From contig CALPWQ020000005.1 in assembly GCA_943327315.2 (NCBI GenBank), forward strand, positions 1-47,164: a stretch of 47,164 bases of DNA. Direction: 5' to 3'. Positions 34,915-43,747 of this stretch are shown here, one piece after another. Every line of letters starts with the position of its first letter. The first letter of the stretch is position 1. Both the position numbers and the translations under genes were made by a program. The notes beneath the pieces were generated by a model. That model searched no databases. It saw nothing but the letters and a program-made list of their open reading frames with translations, and was not told the origin of the DNA. Source of the DNA: Chitinophaga pinensis. GTDB lineage: Bacteria > Bacteroidota > Bacteroidia > Flavobacteriales_D > Crocinitomicaceae.

Positions 34915-35584
34915 GGCGATAGGTCAATTGAATGGATGCTTGCACTTTTGTCGCTAATTCTGCTGAAATTTTACCCGGAATCATGAGTGAATATATACCT
35001 TTCTTAAATGCATACATCAACCAATCGTCCATGTGGATAACAAGTTGAGGAATACCATTCTGCGGATTGACATCAAATGAGAGGAAACGCGCGGTTGCAT
35101 TGGGTGCTAAATATCCTCCAAGATGGAATTCAAAGGGAATTTCTTTACCTATAGAGTCAATATAAATTCCTTCAGTTTTTACATTGATGTAGCCGCTGTT
35201 CCATGCCCAATACATGCCGTTAATGGGGTCTAATGCACCTTCTAGAATACCAGAAACATTGCTCAAGCTGTCTGTACCCAACAAAAAATCAAGGCGCACA
35301 GCCGCAGAATCTATTTCTCCAATAGATTGACTAGATGAATCTTCAAGATTTACGAGAACCCTTGGCAAGCCCTTAATAACCTTTCCTTTCTCCGTTAGAG
35401 TGCGAAAATCACTGACATAGAATTTAACCGCATAAAAACTTATATATCCTTCTCTGATAGCATATTCTTTACCCAATTCAATGGGTTGCGAGCCTACGCA
35501 TGGAAGAAAACGAAGCACGGATTGATTAAATGCATTAAAGCAAATCAACACAAGGCTAAAGCATACAAATTTTGAAACCGTCAA
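34907..35584 (-). CDS. MbnP family copper-binding-type protein
   Basis: The 225-residue protein starts with a signal-like segment (MTVSKFVCFSLVLICFNAFNQ). It has the MbnP landmarks FYVSDF, VRLDFLLGTDS, DPINGMYWAWNSGYINVK (about residues 119-136) and FEFHLGGY (about 151-158). MbnP proteins bind copper, and their site depends on a tryptophan oxidised by the partner MbnH; the tryptophans at residues 126 and 128 are the obvious candidates but I cannot assign one. It sits 5 nt after the Spy-like gene and overlaps the di-heme gene. Confidence 0.85.
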   Translation of the reverse strand: MTVSKFVCFSLVLICFNAFNQSVLRFLPCVGSQPIELGKEYAIREGYISFYAVKFYVSDFRTLTEKGKVIKGLPRVLVNLEDSSSQSIGEIDSAAVRLDFLLGTDSLSNVSGILEGALDPINGMYWAWNSGYINVKTEGIYIDSIGKEIPFEFHLGGYLAPNATARFLSFDVNPQNGIPQLVIHMDDWLMYAFKKGIYSLMIPGKISAELATKVQASIQLTYRHE

Positions 35585-35589
35585 TGCAT

Positions 35590-36042
35590 TTATCTTTTAG
35601 GTCGAGAAGGAGGCCCATCACGTCGAATCACTTCTTCGAAATGTTCATTTAAGCGTTCGCGTTGTTCAGCATTGCAATAAGTCTTCAATTCATCAAAATA
35701 GGCATACAACAAAAATGCAATTTTTCTGTGATTCTCTGCAATGGCATTAACAAGTTCGTTTGCTTTCGTACTGTCCTCATTTTCCTTCAGAAAAACGCGA
35801 TAAAGCTGGTCGTGAAGTTGTTTAATTTGATCATTGAGGCGATGCATTTCCCTATGATGATTTTGTTGAATTCGGTTAACTTCCTTTTCCTTTTGGCCTT
35901 TAATCCCAAGTTTTGCAGCAATATTTATTCTGTCTGGAGGCATAGGTGGATGATCTGGTCTCAACAATAAAAAACAAAGTGTCACTATATTGATTGCAAC
36001 CAATATAAGCAACAGCATTCTGTACATTTTCAACGTTTTCAT
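35590..36042 (-). CDS. Spy/CpxP-like periplasmic protein with N-terminal membrane anchor
   Basis: The 150-residue protein has one hydrophobic helix at about residues 9-27 and then a helical, charged periplasmic part rich in His, Gln and Arg (NHHREMHRLNDQIKQLHDQL). It looks like the 'heavy-metal resistance'/Spy-CpxP type, proteins that sense or bind metals or act as periplasmic chaperones. Histidines near residues 31, 62-63, 67, 77, 105 and 134 could bind metal. The ATG shares one base with the stop of the preceding gene (TAATG), indicating coupling. Confidence 0.7.
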   Translation of the reverse strand: MKTLKMYRMLLLILVAINIVTLCFLLLRPDHPPMPPDRINIAAKLGIKGQKEKEVNRIQQNHHREMHRLNDQIKQLHDQLYRVFLKENEDSTKANELVNAIAENHRKIAFLLYAYFDELKTYCNAEQRERLNEHFEEVIRRDGPPSRPKR

Positions 36043-36329
36043 TAAATTGAATTATAGGGTGAAAAATAAGTGCTATAAATCGAATTGTCCTTGTTCGCGT
36101 TGATATTTTTTTGTTTTATGCTGATTGCGAACGCGTTGATGGAAATTAATAGCGCTAAGCCTGCAGCAGCCATCCAAACATGAGTACTTGGAAGCGTAAA
36201 TGCTTTGACCTCCAAACGATTCGGAATATCCATCAGTTGATTGCGCAGATGAGCGGGCAAAGGACGCTCTTTGTTGAAAGGGTCGCGCTCCATCGCTTCA
36301 TCTATCCAATGTTTTTTGTCCATGCTCAT
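36042..36329 (-). CDS. Small single-TM protein, candidate anti-sigma factor
   Basis: The 95-residue protein has a polar N-terminal part (KKHWIDEAMERDPFNKERPLPAHLRNQL) and one transmembrane helix at about residues 51-70 (VWMAAAGLALLISINAFAIS), then a short periplasmic tail. It matches no family I can name. The N-in single-TM layout, small size and position 30 nt after an ECF sigma gene are typical of anti-sigma factors in this phylum, so that role is an inference from context only. Confidence 0.6.
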   Translation of the reverse strand: MSMDKKHWIDEAMERDPFNKERPLPAHLRNQLMDIPNRLEVKAFTLPSTHVWMAAAGLALLISINAFAISIKQKNINANKDNSIYSTYFSPYNSI

Positions 36330-36359
36330 ATTGATACCATTAAGTTAAAAATATTGCGT

Positions 36360-36938
36360 TTACATTTCATTTTCTTCATAATACCTTTGTAATTTTTGCT
36401 GAAGGTTTTTCCGAGCACGAAAGATTAAGGATTCTACAGCAGTGATCCTTAAGTTTAAAATTGTGCAGATCTCCTGTTGTGAAACACCTTCAATTTTGTG
36501 CAATGTAAATGCCAAGTGTTGTTTTTCAGGCAACTGATTTATTGCCGCATACAAGACAGCTGATCGCTCCTTATTCTCCAACTCCTCCACCGGTCCTTCA
36601 GACACAACAATTAAACTTTCTGAGGCATTCACATTGTCGATTGAAAGCATGAAGCCGAAGCGTTTCTTGCGCGAACGATTGCGCACATGTTCTTTGAATT
36701 TATTCACTGAAATTCGATAAATCCAAGTGGAGAGCTTTGATTCGCCCTTGAAATGAGAAATCGTTAAATAAACGGTGGTGAACACTTCTTGTGTAAGGTC
36801 CTCCGCCTCCGTCTCATCGCGCAGGAGTCCACGCAACAGATTGAAAACTTTCTCTGCATGCAGGTCAATGAGCAATGAAAACTCCTTGTTGTCTCCTTTT
36901 TTGAGACGTTCAATATCAATGTGTTTTGTTTCGCTCAT
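36360..36938 (-). CDS. ECF-type RNA polymerase sigma factor
   Basis: The 192-residue protein has sigma region 2 (AEKVFNLLRGLLRDETEAEDLTQEVF ... TWIYRISVNKFKEH) and region 4 (LPEKQHLAFTLHKIEGVSQQEICTILNL), the minimal architecture of extracytoplasmic-function sigma factors. It is the first gene of the unit that continues through the small TM protein, Spy-like protein, MbnP, MbnH and YHYH protein, and it probably directs transcription of that unit. No TAnnTTTG box is visible immediately upstream, compatible with transcription by an alternative sigma factor, possibly itself. Confidence 0.92.
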   Translation of the reverse strand: MSETKHIDIERLKKGDNKEFSLLIDLHAEKVFNLLRGLLRDETEAEDLTQEVFTTVYLTISHFKGESKLSTWIYRISVNKFKEHVRNRSRKKRFGFMLSIDNVNASESLIVVSEGPVEELENKERSAVLYAAINQLPEKQHLAFTLHKIEGVSQQEICTILNLRITAVESLIFRARKNLQQKLQRYYEENEM

Positions 36939-36993
36939 CCGTGCAATACACTTCAGATGACACTTTTTAGAATTCCTTGCGCAGCGGCTCGCA

Positions 36994-37962
36994 CTATGAA
37001 TTTCTAACCATCAAATAATCAGACAGTGCGATCAGTGGTTTTTTATTTTCTTCGGGCAATTGAATTTGATCTAAGGCATTCATTGCAAAGTTGTAATGTG
37101 CTTGCATCTCCACTTCACAGGATTCTTTTGCGCCAATTTGTGAATACAACTCTTTCGTTTGTGCTACTTTGAACACGACATCTTGCTCTGAAGACAATGC
37201 TGCCAAGTGATTTTTTTGTGCTGCATTGGCCAATTCCATGGCTTTTAGGTTAAGGAGTGTTTTCTTGTTTGAAATCACATCGCCACCTACTTGTTTTCCA
37301 AACTTTTCTGGATCTGCGTACAAATCGAGGATGTCATCCTGTATTTGAAAGGCAATCCCAATGTGCTGACCAAATTCATACAAGAGGTGTCTGTCTTCCT
37401 TGGATGCATTGCCAATAATTGCACCCATTTCTAAGGCACATCCCAACAAAACTGAAGTTTTTAATCGAATCATTTCCACATATTCTGAGATCGACACATC
37501 ATTGCGAAATTCAAAATCCATGTCCATTTGCTGTCCCTCACATACTTCAATGGCCGTTCTGTTGAAGATTTCCAACAGTGCTGGAAGATGCGTTCCTTGT
37601 TGCAACATCAAAAGTTGATAGGCCTTTACAAACAATACATCGCCAGAAAGAATGGCAATGTTTTGATTCCAACGGGTATGAACTGTTTCCATGTTTCTGC
37701 GCAAAGGGGCTTCGTCCATGATGTCGTCATGGATCAAGGTAAAGTTGTGAAACACTTCCACAGCAATAGCTGCATGAATGGATTCGGTGCGATTTTTCCC
37801 GAACAACTCCGTCCCCATCAATGTGAGGATTGGTCTCATGCGTTTTCCTCCTAGATTCATGAAATAACGCAGAGGATCGTACAAATTTGACGGGGTATTC
37901 GGGAATTGAATTGAAGCAATTTCTTGTTCAATCAATGCAGTATAAGATTCGAGTGCGTGCAT
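36994..37962 (-). CDS. Polyprenyl (geranylgeranyl/farnesyl-type) diphosphate synthase
   Basis: The 322-residue enzyme condenses isopentenyl diphosphate with allylic diphosphates. The first aspartate-rich motif is DDIMDEAPLRR, the second is FQIQDDILDLYAD, and GGKRMRP is the substrate-binding segment. A Phe five residues before the first motif suggests a short product (C15-C20) rather than a long quinone side chain, but this is only indicative. I start at the ATG at 37962, one base overlapping the rfbA stop (TGATG), rather than an upstream TTG. Confidence 0.88.
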   Translation of the reverse strand: MHALESYTALIEQEIASIQFPNTPSNLYDPLRYFMNLGGKRMRPILTLMGTELFGKNRTESIHAAIAVEVFHNFTLIHDDIMDEAPLRRNMETVHTRWNQNIAILSGDVLFVKAYQLLMLQQGTHLPALLEIFNRTAIEVCEGQQMDMDFEFRNDVSISEYVEMIRLKTSVLLGCALEMGAIIGNASKEDRHLLYEFGQHIGIAFQIQDDILDLYADPEKFGKQVGGDVISNKKTLLNLKAMELANAAQKNHLAALSSEQDVVFKVAQTKELYSQIGAKESCEVEMQAHYNFAMNALDQIQLPEENKKPLIALSDYLMVRNS

Positions 37963-38825
37963 CAATGGTTAAGTAGATTCATCAAATAACTTCCGTATCC
38001 ACTTTTAACAAGTGGTTGAGCGATTTGTTTGAGTTGATCGGCCGAAATGAATCCGTTGCGGTAAGCCACTTCTTCAATACAGCCAATTTTTAATCCTTGA
38101 CGTTCCTCAATCACTTGAACAAATTGTCCAGCTTGCATGAGTGACGAGAAGGTTCCTGTATCGAGCCATGCCGTTCCACGATCGAGCAAAGCAACTTTTA
38201 GTTCGCCACGACGAAGATACTCGGCATTGACATCTGTAATTTCGTACTCGCCACGTGCCGATGGCTTTAAGTTTTTGGCAATTTCCACGACAGAATTGTC
38301 GTAAAAATATAGACCCGGCACCGCATAATTTGATTTTGGATGTCTTGGTTTTTCTTCGATGGAAACCACCTTCATTTGATCATCAAATTGAACCACACCA
38401 TAACGTTCGGGGTCACTGACATGGTAGGCATAAACAACACCACCATTGGGATCATTGTTTTCCTTCAATAGGTTGTCCATTCCTACACCATAAAAGATAT
38501 TGTCACCAAGAATGAGTGCTACCTTATCGTCACCAATAAATTCTTCACCGATAACAAAGGCTTGCGCCAAGCCATTTGGGACCTCTTGTACCGCATAGGT
38601 AAATTGACAGCCCAAAGCTTCTCCATTTCCCAACAACTTTTCAAAATGGGGCAGGTCGTGTGGTGTCGAAATAATTAAAATCTCACGAATACCGGCACTC
38701 ATCAAAATAGATAAGGGGTAATAAATCATCGGTTTATCAAACACTGGCATCAATTGCTTTGAAACAGCCAAGGTCAAAGGATGCAATCGGGTTCCTGAAC
38801 CACCAGCGAGAATAATTCCTTTCAT
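37962..38825 (-). CDS. rfbA: Glucose-1-phosphate thymidylyltransferase
   Basis: The 287-residue enzyme makes dTDP-glucose from glucose-1-phosphate and dTTP, the first step toward dTDP-rhamnose and related O-antigen sugars. The N-terminal loop [24 protein letters not shown], the LGDNIFYG motif and the [20 protein letters not shown] segment are diagnostic. rfbBCD are not in the window; rfbA here is between an RND exporter gene and a prenyl synthase gene. Confidence 0.95.
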   Translation of the reverse strand: MKGIILAGGSGTRLHPLTLAVSKQLMPVFDKPMIYYPLSILMSAGIREILIISTPHDLPHFEKLLGNGEALGCQFTYAVQEVPNGLAQAFVIGEEFIGDDKVALILGDNIFYGVGMDNLLKENNDPNGGVVYAYHVSDPERYGVVQFDDQMKVVSIEEKPRHPKSNYAVPGLYFYDNSVVEIAKNLKPSARGEYEITDVNAEYLRRGELKVALLDRGTAWLDTGTFSSLMQAGQFVQVIEERQGLKIGCIEEVAYRNGFISADQLKQIAQPLVKSGYGSYLMNLLNH

Positions 38826-38852
38826 AGCGTCAATCGATTGAAAATAGGTTCG

Positions 38853-41546
38853 TTATTTTACTGTGGTATCATCCCCATTGTCTGGCTTGACATCATCAGG
38901 CAACTGATTGTGTGGACCAAGATCCTCATCGGTTGAAAGCTGTAGATCTGACCAATCCACGTCACTTTCCTCCGTGTATACATCGAAATAGGGTTCTTCG
39001 AACACTTTGGTGGTGAGACTTCGTTCAAGCGACAAGAGCAAGGATGGAAGAATCAATAAGTTGGTAATCATCGCAATGAGAAGTGTCACCGAAATGAGTA
39101 AGCCCAAAGCTTGCGTTCCACCAAATTGAGAGAACAAGAACACGGAGAATCCGCAAAACAACACAATCGATGTGTAAAACATACCAAGACCTGACTCGCG
39201 AATGGCAATGAGAACACATTCTTTAAGGGTCCACTTCTTCAATTTCAATTCCTGTCGGTACTTGGCCAAATAGTGAATGGTGTCATCGACAGATATACCG
39301 AGTGCGATGCTAAACACCAAAAGCGTTGATGGTTTCAAAGGAATCCCTAACCATCCCATAATCCCTCCCGTCACAATCAAGGGAACAAGGTTCGGCACCA
39401 TGGCTACGATCACCATTCGCCATGAACGGAAAAGAATTGCCATTAAAATGGAAATGGAAACAATGGCGAAGAGCAAACTGGAGAAGAGGTTATTCACCAA
39501 ATAGCGCGTTCCTTCGGAAGCCACCACCGAAGTGCCTGTCAATGTAATGTCAAAATACTCCTGATCAATCGCTGCCCGCAGTTTTTTCTTAAATTCTGGT
39601 TTCTTATAGTAGGCCTTAATGTGTTCAGGGTCACTTTGGAACTTAAACTGCAAATCAGAATTTCCTTTTGCGATAGCATCCGTTAAGGCATTGTACACTC
39701 CCGAGTAACCATATACCAAAGAGTCGATGTATCTCATTTTGCCTTTTTCAAACAATGCATATAGTCGCTCCAACTCTGGACGGTCAGGATTCATGATGCT
39801 ATCGATTTGGCTACGAATCATATCAACCTTATCCGCTACTTCATACGAACCTATGTCCTTCATTTGACAGCGCACGCGCAATGTAGTATGTGTCGTATCG
39901 AGCAATTCCTTCACCGACAAGGCACCTCCATTTACATTCGACACCTCAAAATTATCAAGGTATTTCTTCAAGCGTTTTCTGTCGCGGTTGGCAATGAGTT
40001 CATATTTATCAGGGTCATTTCCATAATATGCCATGTTGACCACTTTGATGAAATCAACAATGGAAATACTTTTGGAGAACATGGTATCTTTCGCGTAATT
40101 GAGTTGCACTTGTTCAATGCGCTCAAGCGTTGACCGTTTCATCAAACGACCTTGCTCCTTGTAATCAATCATTACCTCAAAAGGAATTGATCCGCCAAAG
40201 TTCTTTTCGATGAATTTTAAATCGAGGAGAATAGGGTCTTTTTTTGGTAAATCACTGGTGACATTTCCAGTTGCTTCAACACGTAGAATTCCGAAAACAC
40301 TCACGACAATAATCAACGCTGTCGTTCCGTATACCCACTTGCGTTTGTACTGTGTGAGGTGCAAAATTCCACGAATCAGACCAGAAGCAAACTTTCTGTC
40401 CAAGTGCTTAAGGTGTCGTTCTTTTGGTGTTTTTGAGAACGACAAGAAAATTGGGAGGATACACAAGGAGATCACAAACACCATCATTACGTTAATGGAT
40501 GCAGAAATCCCAAATTCCATGAGTTTTTGCGAGTTCGTAAACGCAAAGGTCAAGAAACCAAGAGCAGTTGTAAAGTTTGTAAGGAAGGTCGCTGTTCCAA
40601 TCTTTTGAATCACTCGTGAGAGTCCTTTCATTTTATTCCCATGCTCCTTGATTTCCTGATGGAACTTGGTCATGAGATAAGTACAGTTTGGAACCCCAAT
40701 CACAATCATCAAAGGTGGAATCAAGGCCATCAAAATCGATAAGCGGAATCCTAAGAAGCCCATCGTACCCATCGCCCAAATTACCGCAATGGTCACCACT
40801 GACAAACACACGATGATCACTCGGATCGATCGAAAGAAAATATAGAGCAACAGAGCGGTGACACTCAAAGATAGTGCGATGAAAATGTACATCTCACTTT
40901 GAATGCGTTTACCAATAATCACCCTTAAGTGCGGTAAACCGGCATAGTGCATCTTGCCAAAATAGGGTTGATACGACTCCGCCAACTTTTCAATATCCAA
41001 GACAACCTTCGATTTTTTCTGGTCACTTAAATAACGCTCATCAACGCTCACCATCATCAATGACACATGGGTTGAATCATTGTATAAGAGCTTTTGGTAG
41101 ACAGGATTTTGTTTGATTTCTTGCTTTATGGAATCGATGGATTTTTCGCGATAGGTGGTATCGCTAAATACCTTCTGAACATCAAACCTACTTTCCTCCT
41201 TGTTGTTTGTGATGGTAAAAAGTGTCGCTTCAGAGATGACCGATTGTACACCGTCGAATTGCAGAATTGAATCTCCGAGTTCCTTCCATTTTCTGAAGTT
41301 TTTTTCTGTGTACAGTTTTTTCGTTTGAATGGCAATGACCAATGTTCCACCATCTTCCCCAAAACGCTCTTTGAACAACATGTAGTTCTGCGTGGTCGAG
41401 GACGTTTTAGGCAAAACGAATCCGTACTTGTTTTCAAGTTTCAATCCTGTGATGGCATAATACCCAAAAAAGACTGTCAAGAGCGTGATGACACCCAAGA
41501 TGAAAAACCGATTCCGAAGAATGAAATTTGCTATTTTACGCCACAT
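38853..41546 (-). CDS. RND/MMPL superfamily exporter
   Basis: The 897-residue protein is a predicted exporter of the MMPL-like RND superfamily: one N-terminal helix, a large periplasmic loop, five or six clustered helices (from SEMYIFIALSLSVTALLLYIFF), then the same pattern repeated with a second loop and helix block. SDDT... motif-like GISVDDTIHYLAKYRQEL in the second helix set is typical, carrying the acidic residues used for proton coupling. The C-terminal ~60 residues form an unusually acidic cytoplasmic tail. Related proteins move hopanoids or other lipids in other bacteria; the substrate here is unknown. It ends 27 nt before rfbA. Confidence 0.88.
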   Translation of the reverse strand: MWRKIANFILRNRFFILGVITLLTVFFGYYAITGLKLENKYGFVLPKTSSTTQNYMLFKERFGEDGGTLVIAIQTKKLYTEKNFRKWKELGDSILQFDGVQSVISEATLFTITNNKEESRFDVQKVFSDTTYREKSIDSIKQEIKQNPVYQKLLYNDSTHVSLMMVSVDERYLSDQKKSKVVLDIEKLAESYQPYFGKMHYAGLPHLRVIIGKRIQSEMYIFIALSLSVTALLLYIFFRSIRVIIVCLSVVTIAVIWAMGTMGFLGFRLSILMALIPPLMIVIGVPNCTYLMTKFHQEIKEHGNKMKGLSRVIQKIGTATFLTNFTTALGFLTFAFTNSQKLMEFGISASINVMMVFVISLCILPIFLSFSKTPKERHLKHLDRKFASGLIRGILHLTQYKRKWVYGTTALIIVVSVFGILRVEATGNVTSDLPKKDPILLDLKFIEKNFGGSIPFEVMIDYKEQGRLMKRSTLERIEQVQLNYAKDTMFSKSISIVDFIKVVNMAYYGNDPDKYELIANRDRKRLKKYLDNFEVSNVNGGALSVKELLDTTHTTLRVRCQMKDIGSYEVADKVDMIRSQIDSIMNPDRPELERLYALFEKGKMRYIDSLVYGYSGVYNALTDAIAKGNSDLQFKFQSDPEHIKAYYKKPEFKKKLRAAIDQEYFDITLTGTSVVASEGTRYLVNNLFSSLLFAIVSISILMAILFRSWRMVIVAMVPNLVPLIVTGGIMGWLGIPLKPSTLLVFSIALGISVDDTIHYLAKYRQELKLKKWTLKECVLIAIRESGLGMFYTSIVLFCGFSVFLFSQFGGTQALGLLISVTLLIAMITNLLILPSLLLSLERSLTTKVFEEPYFDVYTEESDVDWSDLQLSTDEDLGPHNQLPDDVKPDNGDDTTVK

Positions 41547-41619
41547 GGTGGTTGGTTCTTTTACACTTTAAGAGGATAAAAGTAAATATTAATATGCAGA
41601 AATGCGCATTAAGCCTGCT

Positions 41620-43659
41620 TTAAGGATGCAGGTCCTCTGCAAGCCATTCGAAGAACTCACGTTGCCACAACAAACCATTCTGTGGACTTTGCACCCAATG
41701 GCCTTCGGTCGGGAAGGACAAATAACGGCTCTTGATGCCTTTTAATTGAGCAGCTTGAAAGGCTTGAATCCCTTCACTTTCAGGCACTCGGAAGTCCATT
41801 CCGCCATGGATCACAAGAATCGGAGTGTTCCAGTTGGCCACAAAGTTGTGTGGACTATTTTTCTCATAATTGGCTTTATTTTCGGCCAACCAATAAGGCC
41901 CGCCGTGATCCCAATTCGCGAAAAACAATTCTTCAGTAGTCCCGTACCAGCTCTCTAAATTGAACAATCCACAGTGTGAAACAAATGTTTTAAAGCGATT
42001 TTGATGAATGCCTGCTAGCATGTATACGGAATATCCGCCATACGAAGCTCCAACAGCTCCGAGCCGCTCTTTGTCCACATACGACTCTTTCGTTGCCGCG
42101 TCGATTGCCGATAGATAATCACGCATCGCTTGTCCACCCCAATCTTTTGAAATGGCATCGTTCCATTCCTGACCAAAGCCTGGAAGTCCTCTGCGATTTG
42201 GCGCCACAACAACATAACCCTGAGAAGCCATTAGGGCCAAATTCCACCGGTAAGAAAAGAACTGACTCACCTGACTTTGAGGCCCGCCTTGACAGTATAA
42301 AAGTGTTGGGTATTTCTTTGTTGGATCAAAATTCGGAGGCAAGACCATCCACACCAACATCTGCTTTCCATCCGTCGTTTCAATCCATTTCTCCTGCACC
42401 TTCGGCATCACAATGGTCGAAAGAATATCCGTATTTGATTTGGTGAGTTGCGTCACTTTATCCTTGGCTTTTATGGAAACGGCATAAAGATCGGTTGGGG
42501 CTACCATGGATTGTCGGCCTGCATAAATTACATCCCCGAAAATTGAGATGCTGATGTAGTCGTATTGTCCTGTGGTCACCTGACGAATTTTCTTCGTTGC
42601 AAGCTCCACTTCGAAAATGTGCTCTGTACCTTTCGTCGGCGCAATGAAATAAATCATTTTCCCAGAAGGATGCCAGCAAAAACTGCCCACCGTGATGTCC
42701 ATGTCAGCGGTCAAATTTACTACTGCCCCATCCGCCTTGCGCAGCATCAAATTGTTTTTATCGGCTTCAAATCCGTTGCGTGCCATGCTGAGCCAAGCCA
42801 AATCACCTTGGGGAGAATAGGCAGGATTGTTGTCATATCCTTTATTTGACTCCGTAAGATTGATTGTTGTTTGGTTGGTAATTGAATATTCGTACAAATC
42901 ACTATTGGTGCTCGTTGCGAAAGCTTTGCCTTGTAGTTTCTTAGATGTATAAATGATTTTTTTGGAATCGGCACTAAAACAAAACTGGTCCGTTCCACCA
43001 AATGGAGGAAGTACGCCATCAAATACCTCATCTCGTTGAATGTCAATCGCCTTTTGATAGATCACTGGTAAGCCGTTCTCCGCCATTATTTGGTGCAAAA
43101 ACAAATGGCGGCGTTTGTAATCGTCGTAATGGTCCCAATGGCGGTACATCAAATCATCTTCGATGCGTGCATTGGCCTTTGGTAAATCGGAATATTTCGC
43201 AGTGACATCTCCACGAATCTCTATCGCTTCGATGGTTAATGCGTAGGTTTCATCGGGCGACAGGCGAAACCCTTCGAGTTCAATCGATTTGAATCGAGAA
43301 ACCGTGCGAATGTTCGTTCCATCGGCATTGATTTTTCGAATTTGAAGGCCATCATCCCCGTTTGACATAAACCATATGACATTGTTTTTTCCCCATTGCG
43401 CTTCCATTTCAGAAACTGGGGTGTTGGTCACTTGTCTAGAAACACCTGTTTTCACATCAAGAATAAATAAATCCGTGTTTCCCTTGTTTTCATCCATGTT
43501 GAATGTGCGTTGGCCATAGAGAACCATAGTGCCATCAGGCGAAACTGTTCCCCCTGAAACACGGCGCATTGACCATAGAATTTCCGGAGTTAATGCCGTT
43601 TGAGCGAAAGCTGTCGCGATGCAAAAAAATGCCAACAGAGAAATGAATAACTTCTTCAT
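41620..43659 (-). CDS. S9 family serine peptidase (acylaminoacyl/dipeptidyl peptidase type)
   Basis: The 679-residue exported enzyme has a signal peptide ending at F-A-Q (residue 20), a beta-propeller region (about 25-410) and a C-terminal alpha/beta-hydrolase. The catalytic triad can be read as Ser539 in GASYGGY, Asp622 in GGMDFRVP and His654 in EGHW. The oxyanion-type CQGGPQSQ segment lies at about 456-463. Enzymes of this group clip dipeptides or acylated residues from peptides and are common in the periplasm of Bacteroidota. It is upstream of the RND exporter by 73 nt; whether they share a transcript is unclear. Confidence 0.92.
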   Translation of the reverse strand: MKKLFISLLAFFCIATAFAQTALTPEILWSMRRVSGGTVSPDGTMVLYGQRTFNMDENKGNTDLFILDVKTGVSRQVTNTPVSEMEAQWGKNNVIWFMSNGDDGLQIRKINADGTNIRTVSRFKSIELEGFRLSPDETYALTIEAIEIRGDVTAKYSDLPKANARIEDDLMYRHWDHYDDYKRRHLFLHQIMAENGLPVIYQKAIDIQRDEVFDGVLPPFGGTDQFCFSADSKKIIYTSKKLQGKAFATSTNSDLYEYSITNQTTINLTESNKGYDNNPAYSPQGDLAWLSMARNGFEADKNNLMLRKADGAVVNLTADMDITVGSFCWHPSGKMIYFIAPTKGTEHIFEVELATKKIRQVTTGQYDYISISIFGDVIYAGRQSMVAPTDLYAVSIKAKDKVTQLTKSNTDILSTIVMPKVQEKWIETTDGKQMLVWMVLPPNFDPTKKYPTLLYCQGGPQSQVSQFFSYRWNLALMASQGYVVVAPNRRGLPGFGQEWNDAISKDWGGQAMRDYLSAIDAATKESYVDKERLGAVGASYGGYSVYMLAGIHQNRFKTFVSHCGLFNLESWYGTTEELFFANWDHGGPYWLAENKANYEKNSPHNFVANWNTPILVIHGGMDFRVPESEGIQAFQAAQLKGIKSRYLSFPTEGHWVQSPQNGLLWQREFFEWLAEDLHP

Positions 43660-43695
43660 GATCTAAATTTAGGAGAGTGAAGGTAGGAAAAAGCA

Positions 43696-43725
43696 GAAAA
43701 CCATCGCCGTATGACAATGGTTTTC
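43696..43725 (-). terminator. Terminator after the large surface-protein gene
   Basis: On the minus strand GAAAACCAT (43725-43717) pairs with ATGGTTTTC (43704-43696), 9 bp, followed by a moderately T-rich stretch (TGCTTTTTCC). Confidence 0.65.
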
Positions 43726-43747
43726 CTGAATAATACTTCGTATAATC

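Noticed and set aside
36969-37005. Imperfect inverted repeat between the prenyl synthase and the ECF sigma gene
   Set aside because: The arms contain mismatches and no T run follows, so it is not supported as a terminator.
41601-41610. 10-bp palindrome AATGCGCATT between the S9 peptidase and the RND exporter
   Set aside because: It is short, A/T-flanked, and is not placed at a promoter or terminator that I can identify.
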